Shown here in pieces: positions 47,786 through 56,760 of a stretch of DNA of 64,000 nt. The notes below the pieces were generated by a model that was not told the origin of the DNA, searched no databases, and saw only the letters and a program-made list of their open reading frames with translations. This DNA comes from Marinobacter sp. S6332. GTDB lineage: Bacteria > Pseudomonadota > Gammaproteobacteria > Pseudomonadales > Oleiphilaceae. The first letter of the stretch is position 1. Each line of letters begins with the position of its first letter. Both the position numbers and the translations under genes were made by a program. The stretch lies in contig NZ_JALKAP010000003.1 of the NCBI RefSeq assembly GCF_023016045.1, positions 186,001-250,000 of the forward strand. The letters are read 5' to 3'.

Positions 47786-49749
47786 AACCGCATAGCCAGA
47801 CCAAGGCGTATGTCCCGACCCATTGCGGGCAGGCCGACAACTCCCTCATAGCCTTCGATATTTTGGTAGTCCGCGTTGCTGGCGTGATCGAGATAGTTTT
47901 TGTCAGCTAGGTTTTTCACTGCCAGAGTCAGGCGCAAATCTTCGTTACCTGTAGGCAGCCAGTTTACGAATAGGTCGTGTACGCCATAACCCGGTTTGTC
48001 GATGGTGCCCACCGACGTTTGGAGGTCGTCGATGCCCTGCACAAACCGACCCTGCCAGCCAAACTCCAGTGTGCGGTCCCAGCGGTAGGCCAGATCTGCC
48101 ACCCAGGTGTCACCAATGGTGTTGCCCAAGAGGTTGTGCTCGTAAACAGTCAAAGGCTGGCCATCCACTTCGGCATCGTTACTGTGAAAGCTCAGCCCGG
48201 CACTAAGCGCGTTCCACTGATAGCCGGTTGCAATGCGGTAGCCATCGGATTCCAGATCACCAATGTTCTGGTAGATGGCTGGCCCGAACAGGACGTCTGC
48301 GATGGCATCCTTGATTTCAGAACGGTACACCTCCGCCGATAGGGTGAAACTCTCGTACACATAATCAAACCCGACTTCGGTGTTCCGGGCTTTTTCGCCT
48401 TTCAGGTCCGGATCGTTCTGGGCGCGGTCAATCTTGAAGGCATCGTGGGTCATGGGCCCGCGAAAGGCCTCGGCATATCCGGCTTTCAGGGTAAGGCCGT
48501 CTGCCACCAGCAACGACAGGTTGGCGTTGGGACTCACCGCATCTTCACTGAACGTTTCGCCGCTGTTATCTGTCAGGCTGTAGTCGTCGTAACGAGCGCC
48601 GGCACTCAGCGACAACTGCTGGGTGAGCCACAAATCTGCCTGCAGGTAGACACCCAGCACATCGCCGGTTTCCTCTTCGGCACGCCTGTCGCCTTCACCG
48701 CCGGCATTCACTTTGTCTTCCCGGTAATCGATCCCGTAAGTCAGGCTGTGATCGCCCATCCGGCTGGTGTTGCGCAGGTCACCACCAACGCTTCGGCTAA
48801 AGCCGTAATACCGGCCCCAGCGGTCTGCCACATTCTGCTCAATTTCAGATTCGCTGTGATACAGGGTGAACTTTGTGTCTAGCCAAGGGTTGCCTTCCGG
48901 CGCCACGCCATAGTTCAGGGTAGTGGTATCCCGGCGTCCATCGAGATCGTACAGGCTATTGAAACTGCTGATCACCCACTGAGGGCGCTGCGGGCGTTCG
49001 CCTTCATCTGTTCGCACTTCGTGGCTCAGACGCAGGGTTTGGCCGTTGGCAAACCGGCCGACCAGTTTTGCCATACCCAGTTGCTGGCGTGCATCCGTGC
49101 CTGGAACCTCGTTCCCCTTGCCATCCTCATAGCGCTCATGATCGCTCTGAGTGACTGATACCAGTGTGCTCCACTGATCGCTCAAACGGCCAAATACAGT
49201 GGTTCCAGCGCTGTAACCTTTGGTGCTGGAGAAGGAGCCAAACTTGACCAAAGCCCCGAGATTTTCACCCTCACGCAAAAGATCCTCCGGATCCTTGGTG
49301 ATAAAACGGATGGCACCGCCAAGAGCACCAGCACCCGCGGTCGCTTTGCCAGCACCGGCGTCCACTTCTACTCGCTTCAACAGGTCCGGATCAACAACGA
49401 TGCGCCCTGTATGGTGAAACAGCACGCCACCTTGAGTAGCACCATCTACGCTCACGTTCAGTAACGGGTCTTCCAAGCCACGAACATAAACTTTCTGGGC
49501 GATTCCTACGGAACCTCCTACGCTGACCTCCGGCTCACCAGCGAAAACATCCCCAAGGCCGTCCGCCAGAGAGCGGTCAATAGCCTCAGCACCCACAACC
49601 GCGTCTGCTTCCACCTCACGGTCGGCGGTTACCTGAATAGTATCCAAGGCAACCGGTTCTGCATAAACAACAGGAGCGGCGACAAGCGCCAGCCAGATAG
49701 CGTTGCGACGAAAGTGCAAGGGTAAGCCTATCGGGGGAAAAACTGCCAT
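47782..49749 (-). CDS. TonB-dependent outer-membrane receptor
   Basis: A 655-residue receptor. A signal peptide is followed by a TonB box region (LDTIQVTAD), a plug domain (about 45-165, with VYVRGLEDPLLNVSVDG), and a beta-barrel ending in aromatic Phe (LGLAMRF). It imports a ferric siderophore or haem-like ligand. It is the first gene of the receptor-SBP-permease-ATPase-DUF2218 operon, each with short overlaps. A Fur-like operator lies directly upstream. The ligand is not identified. Confidence 0.9.
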   Translation of the reverse strand: MAVFPPIGLPLHFRRNAIWLALVAAPVVYAEPVALDTIQVTADREVEADAVVGAEAIDRSLADGLGDVFAGEPEVSVGGSVGIAQKVYVRGLEDPLLNVSVDGATQGGVLFHHTGRIVVDPDLLKRVEVDAGAGKATAGAGALGGAIRFITKDPEDLLREGENLGALVKFGSFSSTKGYSAGTTVFGRLSDQWSTLVSVTQSDHERYEDGKGNEVPGTDARQQLGMAKLVGRFANGQTLRLSHEVRTDEGERPQRPQWVISSFNSLYDLDGRRDTTTLNYGVAPEGNPWLDTKFTLYHSESEIEQNVADRWGRYYGFSRSVGGDLRNTSRMGDHSLTYGIDYREDKVNAGGEGDRRAEEETGDVLGVYLQADLWLTQQLSLSAGARYDDYSLTDNSGETFSEDAVSPNANLSLLVADGLTLKAGYAEAFRGPMTHDAFKIDRAQNDPDLKGEKARNTEVGFDYVYESFTLSAEVYRSEIKDAIADVLFGPAIYQNIGDLESDGYRIATGYQWNALSAGLSFHSNDAEVDGQPLTVYEHNLLGNTIGDTWVADLAYRWDRTLEFGWQGRFVQGIDDLQTSVGTIDKPGYGVHDLFVNWLPTGNEDLRLTLAVKNLADKNYLDHASNADYQNIEGYEGVVGLPAMGRDIRLGLAMRF

Positions 49750-49767
49750 AACGACCTGACTCCATCA

Positions 49768-49812
49768 TGATAACCATTCGTATTTGGAGTGCATTCTCGA
49801 TAACCCGTATCG
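49768..49812 (-). promoter_or_regulatory. Fur-like operator and second dyad upstream of the TonB receptor
   Basis: TGATAACCATTCGTA (49768-49782) matches the Fur 7-1-7 core at 11 of 15 positions. Sixteen bases further, CGATA and TATCG (49798-49812) form a perfect dyad with a 5-base spacer. Both lie within 65 bp of the receptor start. Iron repression is the natural reading. Confidence 0.65.
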
Positions 49813-49872
49813 TTAAGGAAACTAGTTTTACATTTGTTACATTTGCCCGTGTCGCGACAGACAGGCATCCAT

Positions 49873-50577
49873 TTACAAGAGGCAATATCCCTTTCCATGA
49901 AGCGTTTTCAGTCGATCACCCGCCACTCCGGCACCCATTAGCTTGCGACGAATACGGCTCATGTGCATGTCAAGGCTGCGATCATCCCGGCTAAACTCTT
50001 TTTCAAGCACGGCCCGGTAGAGATAGGGTTTGCTCAAAGGCTCGCGCTGATGCAAGGCCAGAATCCAGAGTAACTGAAACTGTATGGGTGTGAGCCCCAG
50101 AGGCCGCCCCTGAAAGGAAGCGTGCAGAGTTTGCCGGTCCAACTGCAGCTCACCCACGCAAAGTGTGAGTGGTTCGGCACGGCGATCTAAACCGCCGCCC
50201 GTGCGCCGCAGTAGAGCCTCAATCCGCAAGAGCAGTTCGGTAAAGCTGAAAGGTCTGGATAAACAGTCATCGGCGCCTTGCCGATATCCTGCAATGCGCT
50301 CATCCTCTGCATCCGTGGCAGTGAGCATCATGACCGGTGTCTGGCAGGTTCTACGGATTCTTTTTAGAACTTCGAAGCCGTTGATTTGAGGTAACAGCGT
50401 CTCCAAAAGAATCAAATCCAGCCTGTGGCACAGAGCTGATGCCAGAGCCTCGTCGCCTTGTTGACTTTGCAGCACCTGATACCCGCAAGATGCCAGCCGA
50501 CCCACTAACTGTTCCCGGAGGAGCGGGTCGTGCTGTGCAATTAGAATTCTGGGGGCGTTTCGGGAAAGCGCTGACAT
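49873..50577 (-). CDS. OmpR-family response regulator with Glu at the phospho-acceptor position
   Basis: A 234-residue protein. An N-terminal receiver domain (about 10-120) is followed by a winged-helix DNA-binding domain (about 135-234, with RSLDMHMSRIRRKL and GKGYCLL). The receiver is degenerate: the phospho-acceptor reads LILLETLLP, so Asp is Glu, and the conserved Lys is Arg (CLSRPF). No histidine kinase is adjacent. It may act without phosphorylation or be constitutively active. It is directly upstream of the TonB receptor on the same strand, so it is likely a regulator of iron uptake. Confidence 0.85.
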   Translation of the reverse strand: MSALSRNAPRILIAQHDPLLREQLVGRLASCGYQVLQSQQGDEALASALCHRLDLILLETLLPQINGFEVLKRIRRTCQTPVMMLTATDAEDERIAGYRQGADDCLSRPFSFTELLLRIEALLRRTGGGLDRRAEPLTLCVGELQLDRQTLHASFQGRPLGLTPIQFQLLWILALHQREPLSKPYLYRAVLEKEFSRDDRSLDMHMSRIRRKLMGAGVAGDRLKTLHGKGYCLL

Positions 50578-50580
50578 TTA

Positions 50581-50614
50581 ATGATACCGACTACCAAATG
50601 ATAATCGGTATCAT
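50581..50614 (-). promoter_or_regulatory. Fur-like box within a 10-bp dyad before the response regulator
   Basis: TGATAATCGGTATCA (50599-50613) matches the Fur core at 13 of 15 positions. ATGATACCGA (50581-50590) and TCGGTATCAT (50605-50614) form a perfect inverted repeat. It lies immediately before the regulator start. It may bind Fur, the regulator itself, or both. Confidence 0.7.
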
Positions 50615-50646
50615 ACTCAGTAGAGAACAACGCCTCAAGATTGGCT

Positions 50647-51258
50647 TTAGTCAGTGCCTCCCGACAGCGCTTCCTGCAGCAGGGCTTGCAAGTGCTCAGG
50701 CAACTTCTCCGACAACACCAAAGCCCGCCCGTGGGCCCGCTGCGACATTTTGCCCCAGGTACGCCGCACAATCCGCAACCACTTTTCCCGGTCGTACTCC
50801 ACATTGTCAGCGTAAAACTGGGCGAAATATTTTTCCAGAAACACCAGGCAGGCAACATCTTCCAGTAATTGAGTGTCTTCGTCTTTGCGCAACTCACGCT
50901 TGGTCAGAATCACCTCAACCCGTTCACACTCACTTTTTGGATAGCCGCAGTCAGCCATAATCTCGGCTGCCCTGCGGCCGTGCATCCGCCCACAGGCCTG
51001 ACGCCACGCGTAATAAGCCTTCCTGCCCTCCGGATAATCACTACGGGGCATTTTCCAACGTTCAAGATGTTGGGCGCGACAAGCGATCTGCATTCGTCCC
51101 GAAGGATCTGGCTCCAGTTCGTGAAGCCAGCGGGTCATATGCAAACTGTAGGCATACTCCCTCGGCAGGGGGTCACTTGCCACAACCTCCTCGTTCGGGT
51201 CTGCTCGATTCGCCCTATCAATCGCATCCAGGGCGCACTTTAGAGATACCTTTTCCAT
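50647..51258 (-). CDS. DUF4202 family protein
   Basis: A 203-residue soluble helical protein matching DUF4202: ALDAIDRANRADPNEE at the start, ACRAQHLERWKMPRSDYPEGR in the middle, then LLEDVACLVFLEKYFAQF and WGKMSQRAHGRAL. The pattern of conserved His and Asp recalls HD-type metal-binding folds, but the function is unknown. It is 69 bp upstream of the response regulator on the same strand. Start ATG 51258 is preceded by AGGAGG. Confidence 0.8.
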   Translation of the reverse strand: MEKVSLKCALDAIDRANRADPNEEVVASDPLPREYAYSLHMTRWLHELEPDPSGRMQIACRAQHLERWKMPRSDYPEGRKAYYAWRQACGRMHGRRAAEIMADCGYPKSECERVEVILTKRELRKDEDTQLLEDVACLVFLEKYFAQFYADNVEYDREKWLRIVRRTWGKMSQRAHGRALVLSEKLPEHLQALLQEALSGGTD

Positions 51259-51321
51259 ACTGCCTCCTTTAACGACAGGACTACCCCAATAGGGTTGTTG
51301 CGCCGGGCTTCGTATTGGCTG

Positions 51322-52515
51322 ATGATTGAAACTACTAGCCGCTGGATTATGAAGATGGTGAGATTTTCAGACCCCAAAACGCCATACCACAAAGTACCTG
51401 CCGAGTGGCTTCCTGCCTATGAAGCGCACATTCGGGTGGTGGAACGGCAAGTTGCAGTTGTTGCGGCTTGGGTTCTCCTAATCACAGTGACCTTATATCA
51501 GTTTACCCACGAATTCCGCATTGCTCACCGCCCCGATCTCTGGCTAACGGAGCTTTTTATCAGGGCACCGGTTCTGGCGAGCGCCTTGTTGACGCTAATC
51601 TCACACTATACCGGCAAACCTCTATGCCAAAGCCGCCACCTGCTTAGAGCAATGGGGCTTTCGGTCATGGTTATGATACTTGCGCTGTTTCTGGTTCATT
51701 ACAACGGACGCTTAGCCGATGCCTATCAGATCACCAACGGTATGATTATCAGCTTTTTCGGCGTTGCCATTCTGTCCGTTCGGGGTCCGAAAGAGTGGTG
51801 GCTGATGTTTTTTATGCCGCTAGCGATATTTTTGCTCGTGGCCCGAGGCAAAGGTTTCGCTATTGCAGAGTTGCTCCCCTTCCTATTTGACCCTTTGGTT
51901 ATGATGGTCATTGGCCTCGTCATGAGCGAAGCACTAAGGCAGTTGCGAGTAGGCGAGTTTCTAGCCCGACAACAACTTCGGCAACAGGCTACCACCGACC
52001 AACTCACCGGCCTATTAAACCGCAGAGCCATGCACCATTTACTGGAACAAGAGCATGCCCGGGCAAAACGTTACGGGGGCACTTACAGCCTGATTCTCGG
52101 GGATCTAGACAACTTTAAGCGCGTAAACGATCAGTATGGCCACAATATTGGCGACATGGTACTACAAGAAACTGCCCGCAGGCTAAGCCTCCACATGCGT
52201 ACCGAGGATGCACTATGCCGCTGGGGTGGCGAGGAAGTATTGGTGCTGCTGCCAGAAACCGATCTGGAGGGAGCCATACAGGTTGCCGAGAAAGTTCGTT
52301 TTTCTCTGGCCAACGAGCCCATGTTGGCTGGCGAACACAGCATCCCCCAAACCATCAGTTTGGGCGTCACCAACTGCTACGGGCTCGATGACATTGAGAG
52401 CGCTATCAAACGGGCTGATGACGCGCTCTATCAAGCCAAAGAAAACGGCCGCAACCGCACAGAGGCAGTTGCTTCGCCCCACTCCGAAAATGGTTCTAAC
52501 AAGCATCAAACCTGA
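51322..52515 (+). CDS. Membrane-anchored diguanylate cyclase (GGDEF)
   Basis: A protein of about 397 residues. Five to six membrane segments (about 45-215) are followed by a GGDEF domain (about 230-385). The cyclase site looks functional: LGDLDNFKRVNDQYGHNIGD keeps the metal Asp, and the motif reads RWGGEEV. It makes c-di-GMP in response to an unknown membrane signal. The start is uncertain; ATG 51349 or 51355 and TTG 51295 are alternatives and none has a clear ribosome site. Its 3' end overlaps the end of the convergent GST gene by 10 bp. Confidence 0.87.
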   Translation: MIETTSRWIMKMVRFSDPKTPYHKVPAEWLPAYEAHIRVVERQVAVVAAWVLLITVTLYQFTHEFRIAHRPDLWLTELFIRAPVLASALLTLISHYTGKPLCQSRHLLRAMGLSVMVMILALFLVHYNGRLADAYQITNGMIISFFGVAILSVRGPKEWWLMFFMPLAIFLLVARGKGFAIAELLPFLFDPLVMMVIGLVMSEALRQLRVGEFLARQQLRQQATTDQLTGLLNRRAMHHLLEQEHARAKRYGGTYSLILGDLDNFKRVNDQYGHNIGDMVLQETARRLSLHMRTEDALCRWGGEEVLVLLPETDLEGAIQVAEKVRFSLANEPMLAGEHSIPQTISLGVTNCYGLDDIESAIKRADDALYQAKENGRNRTEAVASPHSENGSNKHQT

Positions 52516-53123
52516 GCAGACGGGCGCGCCTTGATACTGTCATACCATGCCTGAAGGTTGGTGTGTTCAGGCAAAATGCGAATGTTTACCACACGGGCAA
52601 AGGCTACCGTGGTAAACGCATTGATATCGGCAGCGGTTAACCGGTTGCAGCAAATGTAATCCTTGTCGGCAAGATGCTTGTCGAGAAATGCCATAAATTT
52701 GCCAACGCTTTTGCCGCAATCTTCACCCCACTCCTTAATGGGGTTCATTCTGTCTTTGAAATATCCGCTGGTGTGCTGGAAGCACATACCGGTAGGCATA
52801 AAAAAGTAGAACTCTACCCACCGCACCCACTGTTCTATCAACGCTTTCTCTATGGGCGTATCACCCAAAAGCGTCGGCGCTTCCGGGTGGTTTTCCTCGA
52901 AGTACCTGCAAATGGCCATGGTCTCGGAGATACAGGTGCCATCATCCAGCTCCATAACCGGCACTTTCTTCATAGGGTTACGAGCCACATATTCCGGCGT
53001 CAAATTTTCACCCTTCTGCAAATCAATTTCGATAAATTCGGCTTTATCTAGCAAGCCTTTCTCGGCCATAAACATGCGCACACGACGGGGATTCGGTGCA
53101 GTTTTTGTTTCAAAGATTTTCAT
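52506..53123 (-). CDS. Glutathione S-transferase family protein
   Basis: A 205-residue protein with a thioredoxin-like N-domain (MKIFETKTAPNPRRVRMFMAEKG, cis-Pro in KKVPVMEL, ETMAICRYFE) and a helical C-domain. It conjugates glutathione to electrophiles or reduces peroxides. ATG 53123 has GGAG eight bases upstream; the longer frame to 53213 is not needed. Confidence 0.87.
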   Translation of the reverse strand: MKIFETKTAPNPRRVRMFMAEKGLLDKAEFIEIDLQKGENLTPEYVARNPMKKVPVMELDDGTCISETMAICRYFEENHPEAPTLLGDTPIEKALIEQWVRWVEFYFFMPTGMCFQHTSGYFKDRMNPIKEWGEDCGKSVGKFMAFLDKHLADKDYICCNRLTAADINAFTTVAFARVVNIRILPEHTNLQAWYDSIKARPSAQV

Positions 53124-53467
53124 TGTTATCAGCTCCGTTCCGGTTAATTCAGGGATGACTTGGCATAACAAACACCCGAGAGACTGACCCGAAAAAAGAG
53201 TTGCGTCAAGCAACTAGCCAGAAGCCTAAATACGTCTTCAGAGTGGGCGTATTTCAGTTAAAACCTTGTAACTGAGCTCAAGACCCTTATGCTTATAGCT
53301 ACGTGTTAACCGAGACGATACGCTTTGCCCTATTTCCTGCACTGCCAGATAACCGTGAACCTGCAAGCCTCGCTCGGTTACCGCTTTATCAGTAGTAAAA
53401 AGAAAAAACAAAAACGACAACAATCGGTTCTACCAGAATTCACCAATCTTCAAACGGAGAAATGACT
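53124..53467. other. Non-coding spacer with hairpins upstream of proX
   Basis: This 344-bp spacer holds no gene I can support. It contains AAATACG/CGTATTT (53228-53254), CAGTTA/TAACTG (53255-53274), and a longer-range pair TAACCGAG/CTCGGTTA further right. The last 70 bases are A-rich before the proX ribosome site. The hairpins could serve as the GST promoter region or an osmoregulated 5' leader. Confidence 0.4.
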
Positions 53468-54436
53468 ATGCGAAAGCTTACGTCTGCTGCACTGCTATGT
53501 GCGCTTTCAGTACCGGCCATGGCACAAGCCGACTGTGGTGAAGTATCCATCACAGAAATGAACTGGGCCTCCAATACCGTGGTCACCAACGTCGCCAAAT
53601 TCATTATGGAGCAAGGTTATGGCTGCGATGTGTCGGTTATACCTTCAGACACCGTACCTGCTGTAACGTCTGTTGCGGAAAATGGCGAGCCAGACATTGT
53701 TACCGAACTGTGGCTAAACTCAGCCGGTGAGGCTTACTTGCGCCTCGAAGAAGAAGGCAAAATTGAACGGCTTGGCAAGGTGCTTGATCCCGGCGGTTTG
53801 GAAGGTTGGTGGCTCCCCACGTATCTGGTGGAAAAACACCCCGAGCTGAAAACGATCGAAGGCGTTATGGCCAACCCCGAACTGGTCGGCGCACGCTTCA
53901 ATAACTGCCCGGATGGCTGGGGCTGCAGGATTGCCAATGATAACTTGATTCGCGCATTGGATCTTGAAGAGTCTGGCATTAAAGTCTTCAACCATGGTTC
54001 CGGTGAAACTCTAGCCTCGTCCATGGCGTCTGCTGTTCAGAGCGAAGAGCCGTGGTTCGGCTATTATTGGGGCCCGACTGTACCGCTTGGCAAGTATGAC
54101 ATGACCCGCGTAGAGCTAGGCGAGTACAAGCAGAAAGTTCACGAGAAAAACCAGAATCCGAACGCAGATAACCCTGGCGTATCTGAGTTTCCGGCAGCAA
54201 CGATACTTACGTCGGTCACCACCGACTTCAAAGATCGGGAGCCGGAAGTAACCGAGATGCTCAGCAAAATGACGTTCAAAACCAGCACCATGAGCTCTCT
54301 ATTAGCCTGGATGGACTCTAACAATGCCTCCGGTGAAGAAGCCGCTGTGTACTTCCTAAGCAACAATCGTGATGAGTGGTCTGGCTGGCTGAACGACGAC
54401 GCCAAAAAGAACCTCGCCGCAATTCTTGAAAACTGA
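53468..54436 (+). CDS. proX: Glycine betaine/proline ABC transporter substrate-binding protein
   Basis: A 322-residue periplasmic protein with a signal peptide ending AMAQA. Trp residues that form the aromatic betaine box appear in MNWASNTV, TELWLNSAG, GWWLPTYL and PWFGYYWGP. It binds glycine betaine or a similar quaternary amine. Start ATG 53468 has GGAG eight bases upstream; the ATG six bases earlier is too close. It is first of proX-proW-proV, an order different from E. coli proVWX, and a hairpin follows. Confidence 0.9.
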   Translation: MRKLTSAALLCALSVPAMAQADCGEVSITEMNWASNTVVTNVAKFIMEQGYGCDVSVIPSDTVPAVTSVAENGEPDIVTELWLNSAGEAYLRLEEEGKIERLGKVLDPGGLEGWWLPTYLVEKHPELKTIEGVMANPELVGARFNNCPDGWGCRIANDNLIRALDLEESGIKVFNHGSGETLASSMASAVQSEEPWFGYYWGPTVPLGKYDMTRVELGEYKQKVHEKNQNPNADNPGVSEFPAATILTSVTTDFKDREPEVTEMLSKMTFKTSTMSSLLAWMDSNNASGEEAAVYFLSNNRDEWSGWLNDDAKKNLAAILEN

Positions 54437-54449
54437 TTGACCCGTCTTG

Positions 54450-54473
54450 GCCCGGAGCACTGCTTGCTCCGGG
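54450..54473 (+). terminator. Hairpin between proX and proW
   Basis: GCCCGGAGC and GCTCCGGGC form a 9-bp stem with a 6-base loop, followed by TCATTT. It is inside the operon, like the dctP hairpin, and probably raises proX expression relative to proWV. Confidence 0.6.
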
Positions 54474-54544
54474 CTCATTTGCTAATGACAGTAACCAAAT
54501 TCTGTTGTGCATGGCGCCCCATGTGCATAAGAGGCTAAACGAAG

Positions 54545-55579
54545 ATGGCAACCTATGACTCCCTATTTTCAGCACTTGGGCTAAAAGAATGGTGCGCGGA
54601 AGGTAAACAAGACGGCCCCATGTCGATGGCTGACTTGCTAGCCAAAGCAAAAGGCGACAACGCGGAACCAGAATCCCTGTGGGATTTCCCATTCCCCTCG
54701 ATGGATGTTCTCAACGACTCTTGCGCTGCTTTTCCACAATCGAGAGAACTCACAAAAGGATTGGAGCAAGGCTTTCTTGCTGTAAAAGATAATCTCAGCC
54801 TAGTGCTCGACCCCATGACCCAGCCCCTGAGCTGGGCCCTTGATGGCGCCTTATACGGAATGCTCACCGTGCCCTGGTGGATCATTATTCCGATCATGTT
54901 GGCCATCGTTTTTCTAGTAACCCGCTCCTGGAAGCTTGTGACATTTGTTGCTGTTAGTATTTGCTTGCTGGCGTTCATCGACTACTACGAATACGCCATG
55001 CAAACACTCGCCATTATTTTTGTCTGCGCCTTTCTCTGTGTGCTACTCGGAGTGCCGATAGGCATCGCCATGTCCCGAAGCGACACCATGCAAAGGCTGA
55101 CGATTCCGATTCTGGACATGCTGCAAACATTGCCGCCGTTTGTGTATCTCATTCCGTTGATTTTTCTCTTCAGTGTGACTGAATCCAAGCTCTACGGCAT
55201 TGCCATTATTCTCTATGCCATAGTGCCTGTGGTGCGTTTAACCAACCTTGGAATACGGCTGGTAGACAAGGATGTGATTGAGGCGGCAGACGCCTTCGGC
55301 ATGACACCCCGCCAAAAACTGTTCAAGGTTCAGATTCCCTTGGCGCTGCCCAACATTATGGCGGGCGTAAACCAGACAATCATGATGAGCCTTGCCATGG
55401 TGGTTATCGCGTCGCTTGTTTCGGCACCAGGCCTTGGCGTTTTGGTACTTCGGGGCATCCGTAACTTGGAGCTAGGTGTCGGGCTTGTTTCCGGTCTTGG
55501 CATTGTCATTCTCGCGGTCATTTTGGACCGGGTGACCAAGGCTTCTCTAGCTCGCATCAATGCCAGCCAAAATCAGTGA
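54545..55579 (+). CDS. proW: Glycine betaine ABC transporter permease
   Basis: A 344-residue permease. A soluble N-terminal region of about 110 residues precedes six or so membrane segments. The cytoplasmic EAA loop is EAADAFGMTPRQKLFKVQIPLALPNI. It forms the channel for betaine import with ProV. It ends 9 bp before proV. Confidence 0.9.
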   Translation: MATYDSLFSALGLKEWCAEGKQDGPMSMADLLAKAKGDNAEPESLWDFPFPSMDVLNDSCAAFPQSRELTKGLEQGFLAVKDNLSLVLDPMTQPLSWALDGALYGMLTVPWWIIIPIMLAIVFLVTRSWKLVTFVAVSICLLAFIDYYEYAMQTLAIIFVCAFLCVLLGVPIGIAMSRSDTMQRLTIPILDMLQTLPPFVYLIPLIFLFSVTESKLYGIAIILYAIVPVVRLTNLGIRLVDKDVIEAADAFGMTPRQKLFKVQIPLALPNIMAGVNQTIMMSLAMVVIASLVSAPGLGVLVLRGIRNLELGVGLVSGLGIVILAVILDRVTKASLARINASQNQ

Positions 55580-55588
55580 GGACACCCA

Positions 55589-56644
55589 GTGGCAAACGAC
55601 ATTAAGATTTCCATTAAAAACCTCTATAAGATTTTTGGGCCGACACCGGATGTGGCTCTTGAATACGTAAAACGTGGCATGAACAAGGCCGATCTACTGG
55701 ATAAGCAGAACCATGTTCTTGGGCTGCGGGATATCAACGTGGATATCCTCGATGGCAAAATCACCGTGATCATGGGGCTTTCAGGCTCGGGAAAATCAAC
55801 GCTAATTCGCCACCTCAATAGGCTTATTGAACCCACCGCTGGTGAAATCCGGCTCGATGGCAAAGATGTTCTGGAGCTGAACGAAGAGCAGCTACGCCAG
55901 CTGCGGCGGGAACAAATGTCTATGGTGTTCCAGAAGTTTGCCCTGCTGCCCCACAAAACTGTGCTTGAGAACGCTGGAATGGCTCTCAACATCCGTGGCT
56001 CTGAGGTTGCAGACTTTGAGCAAGAAGCGGTTAAATGGCTGGGCCGCGTAGGCCTTGAAGGCAATGAGCAACAGTATCCGCATCAACTATCCGGCGGCAT
56101 GCAACAACGGGTAGGTATAGCTCGGGCACTGGTCTCGAACTCCCCGGTCATGTTGATGGACGAAGCCTTCTCCGCTTTGGACCCACTGATCCGATCCGAC
56201 ATGCAGGATTTGCTACTGGAGCTGCAGGAAGAACTACAGAAAACCATCGTGTTCATTACCCACGATCTCGACGAAGCCCTAAAGCTATCGGATCATCTGG
56301 TTATTCTGAAAGATGGAGAAGTGGTTCAACAGGGAGATCCTCAGGACATCCTGCTCAATCCTAACGATCCTTATATTGTAGCCTTTATAAACGACATTAA
56401 TCGCGCTCGCGTGCTTCGGGTGCGCTCGATTATGAAGAAGCACGTGGATAACGACGCGGAGTATGCCGGTGACATCTCCGAGAGGGACAACCTGGAGACA
56501 GTGCTTTCGCGATCAGGTGGCGACACAGACAAGGTCTTCAGAGTGGTTCGAAAAGGTGAGATGGTGGGTAGCCTGTGCATGAAAGACCTGACTCGCGCAC
56601 TGGTTCCGACAGGTGTATCAACCCCAAACAATCACAAAGGATAA
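55589..56644 (+). CDS. proV: Glycine betaine ABC transporter ATP-binding protein
   Basis: A 351-residue ATPase. Walker A is MGLSGSGKSTLIRHL, the signature LSGGMQQRVGIARAL, and Walker B VMLMDEAFSALD. The C-terminal about 70 residues are shorter than the two full CBS domains of E. coli ProV, so osmotic sensing may differ. The start is GTG 55589 with GAGG upstream. Confidence 0.9.
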   Translation: MANDIKISIKNLYKIFGPTPDVALEYVKRGMNKADLLDKQNHVLGLRDINVDILDGKITVIMGLSGSGKSTLIRHLNRLIEPTAGEIRLDGKDVLELNEEQLRQLRREQMSMVFQKFALLPHKTVLENAGMALNIRGSEVADFEQEAVKWLGRVGLEGNEQQYPHQLSGGMQQRVGIARALVSNSPVMLMDEAFSALDPLIRSDMQDLLLELQEELQKTIVFITHDLDEALKLSDHLVILKDGEVVQQGDPQDILLNPNDPYIVAFINDINRARVLRVRSIMKKHVDNDAEYAGDISERDNLETVLSRSGGDTDKVFRVVRKGEMVGSLCMKDLTRALVPTGVSTPNNHKG

Positions 56645-56695
56645 TCTACCGGAGCTAAGAGGCCTCGCTGCAAGCCCCTTTTTTTCAACTTACTA

Positions 56696-56728
56696 CCCTC
56701 AAACCGTTGAGCACAAGCGGCTTGAGGG
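56696..56728. terminator. Hairpin between convergent proV and lipoprotein genes
   Basis: CCCTCAA, A, CCG pair with CGG, C, TTGAGGG around an 11-base loop. There is no T-run. It lies between two converging genes. Confidence 0.45.
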
Positions 56729-56760
56729 TGAGCAAGCGGAAGCTATTACTGCCCCCGTGA

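Noticed and set aside
53238..53423. 61-codon minus-strand frame upstream of proX
   Set aside because: It lies over the hairpins, has no ribosome site or recognisable domain, and its start is low-complexity.
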